In this document: positions 5,281 through 6,300 of the stretch, in pieces | Layout: every line of letters starts with the position of its first letter | Position numbering within the stretch: the first letter of the stretch is position 1 | From: Deltaproteobacteria bacterium | Lineage (GTDB): Bacteria; Desulfobacterota; GWC2-55-46 | DNA: 6,300 nucleotides | Assembly: GCA_016219075.1 (NCBI GenBank) | Contig: JACRCJ010000315.1 | Span: forward strand, 1 to 6,300 | Reading direction: 5' to 3' | The notes under the pieces: model-generated | Databases searched by the model: none | What the model saw: only the letters and a program-made list of their open reading frames with translations | Told to the model about the DNA's origin: nothing | Program-made: the position numbers and the translations under genes

Positions 5281-5384
5281 CGCTACCCCGCAACCACCTG
5301 CTTTACAGACGCCGGGATAGAGACGATAGATACGGAGCAGTCGCACCCGCTAACCCGCTAACCCGCTAACCCGCAACCACCTGC
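5281..5384. repeat. Short C-rich direct repeats downstream of tusA
   Basis: A 21-bp sequence ending CCCGCAACCACCTGC occurs at 5281-5301 and again at 5364-5384 with one mismatch. Just before the second copy CTAACCCG is repeated three times in tandem (5350-5373). A related C-rich run (CGCCCCC-GNNGCCCCC) precedes the first copy and follows the second. This looks like a small duplicated satellite in the tusA 3' region. Confidence 0.65.
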
Positions 5385-5410
5385 GCCCCCGTTGCCCCCT
5401 TACCGCCGCC

Positions 5411-5647
5411 TCAGCTCTTCTGGACCTTGAGCCTGAAGTAGCCGTCTTCCCTCTTCACTTCGAGTATCTTGTGCCCCTCTTCCTTTATGGACTTGGGAAC
5501 GTTCTGTATGGGCTCCCCGCTGTCGAGTATCACTTCGAGGACCTCTCCGGCGTCGAGGGTCTCGAGCTTGAGCTTCGTCTTTACGAAGTTTATGGGGCAC
5601 ATCACGCCCCTTAAGTCTATGGAGGCGTTCGGCTTTATGTCGCTCAT
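5411..5647 (-). CDS. tusA: TusA/SirA-family sulfur-carrier protein with CPIN motif
   Basis: A 78-residue protein of the TusA fold. It has the family's start IDLRGVMCP (10-18) with the persulfide-carrying C17, then FVKTKLKLE (21-29), and ends in a basic strand. The usual CPxP motif reads C17-P-I-N20, so the second proline is replaced while the active cysteine is kept. TusA proteins pass persulfide sulfur between desulfurases, reductases and biosynthetic enzymes in the cytoplasm. The ATG lies 4 bases after the sulfite reductase stop, with GAAGGGA inside the end of that gene as ribosome site, so the two are co-transcribed and probably coupled. The context suggests it takes sulfur linked to the reductase and may feed the CysO route; that transfer is inference. 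Confidence 0.88.
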   Translation of the reverse strand: MSDIKPNASIDLRGVMCPINFVKTKLKLETLDAGEVLEVILDSGEPIQNVPKSIKEEGHKILEVKREDGYFRLKVQKS

Positions 5648-5651
5648 CGTA

Positions 5652-6300
5652 TTATCCCTTCACCTCGCGGACTCCCTGCCTGGGCCCGACATAGTCCACC
5701 GGCGAGCCGCTCTCGAAGACCGGTTCCATGAAGTCGAGGTAGTTCTTGAGCCCGACCCTCTTTATGGCGTTCCCGATCCTCTCGCCCCTCTTGCCGTTGG
5801 CGTTGTACCACTCTATCGTCTTGTGTATCGCCTCGGGGACCTTCTCGTCCGGGAGGAACTTAGAGACCTCGACGGCCTCCATCGGGTGCCTGCCGTGCTT
5901 TCCGCCTATCCTTACGATGTGGCCGTACCTCTTGGCCTTCCACGCCTCGGTGGGGCACGCCCTTATGCAGTCCCCGCAGTAGATGCACTTCATGGGGTCG
6001 AATATCGGTTTTCCCGTGTCCGGGTCCGACTGTATGGCGTCTTCCTTGCAGGCCTCCGAGCATATCGTGCACCCGGTGCAGTCGGGCTCGTCCCATACGG
6101 GCTCGACGACCCCCTGGAAGCCGAAGTCCATCTCCTTGGTCCTGGCGCAGTCTATCGGGCAGCCGGAAAAAGAGGTCTTGAACTTATGCGGCGTGGGAGT
6201 GCCGAAGAACTTCTCGTCGACCATCTGCGCCATCGCCTGCGTGTCGGTCAGGCCGTTGGGGTTGTACTCGCACCCGCCGCAGGCGGTAGGGACCCTGACC
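5652..6300 (-). CDS. Dissimilatory-type siroheme sulfite reductase with ferredoxin domain, C-terminal 215 residues
   Basis: The N-terminal part lies beyond the window. The visible part opens with VPTACGGCEYN (C7, C10) and later SGCPIDC (C47, C51), the cysteine pairs that bind the [4Fe-4S] cluster coupled to siroheme. The first pair is spaced C-x2-C, where DsrA-like and CysI-like enzymes have C-x5-C. A ferredoxin insert follows with two CxxCxxCxxxC motifs (C74-C84 and C105-C115), implying two more [4Fe-4S] clusters. The end (IEWYNANGKRGERIGNAIKRVGL) matches the C-terminal helix of DsrA-like proteins. It should reduce sulfite to sulfide in the cytoplasm with electrons passed through its own ferredoxin clusters. 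Its place before tusA and the cysteine genes suggests an assimilatory use or a Dsr-like-protein type rather than full sulfate respiration. No partner subunit is visible. The first in-frame Met (6231-6233) is internal, not the start. Confidence 0.88.
   Translation of the reverse strand, partial: VRVPTACGGCEYNPNGLTDTQAMAQMVDEKFFGTPTPHKFKTSFSGCPIDCARTKEMDFGFQGVVEPVWDEPDCTGCTICSEACKEDAIQSDPDTGKPIFDPMKCIYCGDCIRACPTEAWKAKRYGHIVRIGGKHGRHPMEAVEVSKFLPDEKVPEAIHKTIEWYNANGKRGERIGNAIKRVGLKNYLDFMEPVFESGSPVDYVGPRQGVREVKG

Larger units (their letters stand above)
5033..5410. other. 378-bp gene-free stretch between tusA and cysO
   Basis: I see no supported gene here. From the tusA side it contains C-rich direct repeats and a G-quadruplex candidate (5281-5384), an imperfect hairpin GGCGG...CCGCC (around 5237-5269), a GC-rich hairpin followed by TTTT (5181-5207), and an AT-rich leader before cysO. 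The leader includes ACTTAAA and TTTAAGT flanking 14 A-rich bases, then AGGAGG (5044-5049) as the cysO ribosome site. The promoter of cysO should lie between about 5050 and 5180, but I cannot name a convincing -35/-10 pair. A 65-residue frame crossing the hairpin (5017-5214) looks accidental. Confidence 0.5.

Noticed and set aside
5346..5373. CRISPR array from the CTAACCCG repeats
   Set aside because: Units are 8 bp, contiguous and without spacers.
5033..5410. Known riboswitch (SAM, cobalamin or molybdenum-cofactor type)
   Set aside because: I could not find the conserved cores of these classes in the spacer on the minus strand.

Overview
The window looks like part of a chromosome from an anaerobic bacterium with a moderately GC-rich genome, perhaps of the deltaproteobacterial (Desulfobacterota-like) or Nitrospirota-like type. 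This rests on inference: a siroheme sulfite reductase carrying ferredoxin clusters, a radical SAM enzyme, and a hairpin-rich intergenic repeat of a style I associate with such genomes. Every protein-coding gene I can support lies on the minus strand, so transcription runs from high to low coordinates.

Layout in transcription order: (1) The 3' part of a dissimilatory-type sulfite reductase (entering at 6300), followed 4 bases later by a TusA-like sulfur carrier. (2) A 378-bp gene-free stretch (5033-5410) holding short C-rich repeats, a G-quadruplex candidate, a GC-rich hairpin and an A-rich leader. (3) A ThiS/MoaD-type sulfur carrier very like CysO, overlapping by 4 bases a small stand-alone NIL-domain protein, closed by a strong terminator (4462-4492). 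(4) A promoter with two tandem palindromic operator candidates (4320-4388), then a CysM/CysK-type cysteine synthase, a JAMM (Mec-type) metalloprotease and a MoeB/ThiF-type E1 activating enzyme, closed by a terminator overlapping the E1 stop codon (1784-1816). (5) A radical SAM protein related to biotin synthase, with unusual cluster-cysteine spacing. (6) A cluster of three hairpins (308-466). (7) The N-terminus of an SLC13/DASS-type anion transporter running off the left edge.

The core fits the carrier-protein route to cysteine known from Mycobacterium tuberculosis (MoeZ-CysO-CysM-Mec). In that route the E1 adenylates the carrier's C-terminal Gly-Gly, sulfur makes a thiocarboxylate, CysM attaches it to an activated serine, and Mec releases cysteine. 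Here the route sits beside a sulfite reductase and TusA as plausible sulfur suppliers, plus a NIL protein of unknown role. The details that depart from the known scheme are a carrier ending Gly-Gly-Arg-Cys rather than Gly-Gly, an E1 without a rhodanese domain, a TusA with CPIN in place of CPxP, and a Lys where mycobacterial CysM is thought to have its phosphoserine-binding Arg. I see no tRNA, rRNA, CRISPR array or transposase.
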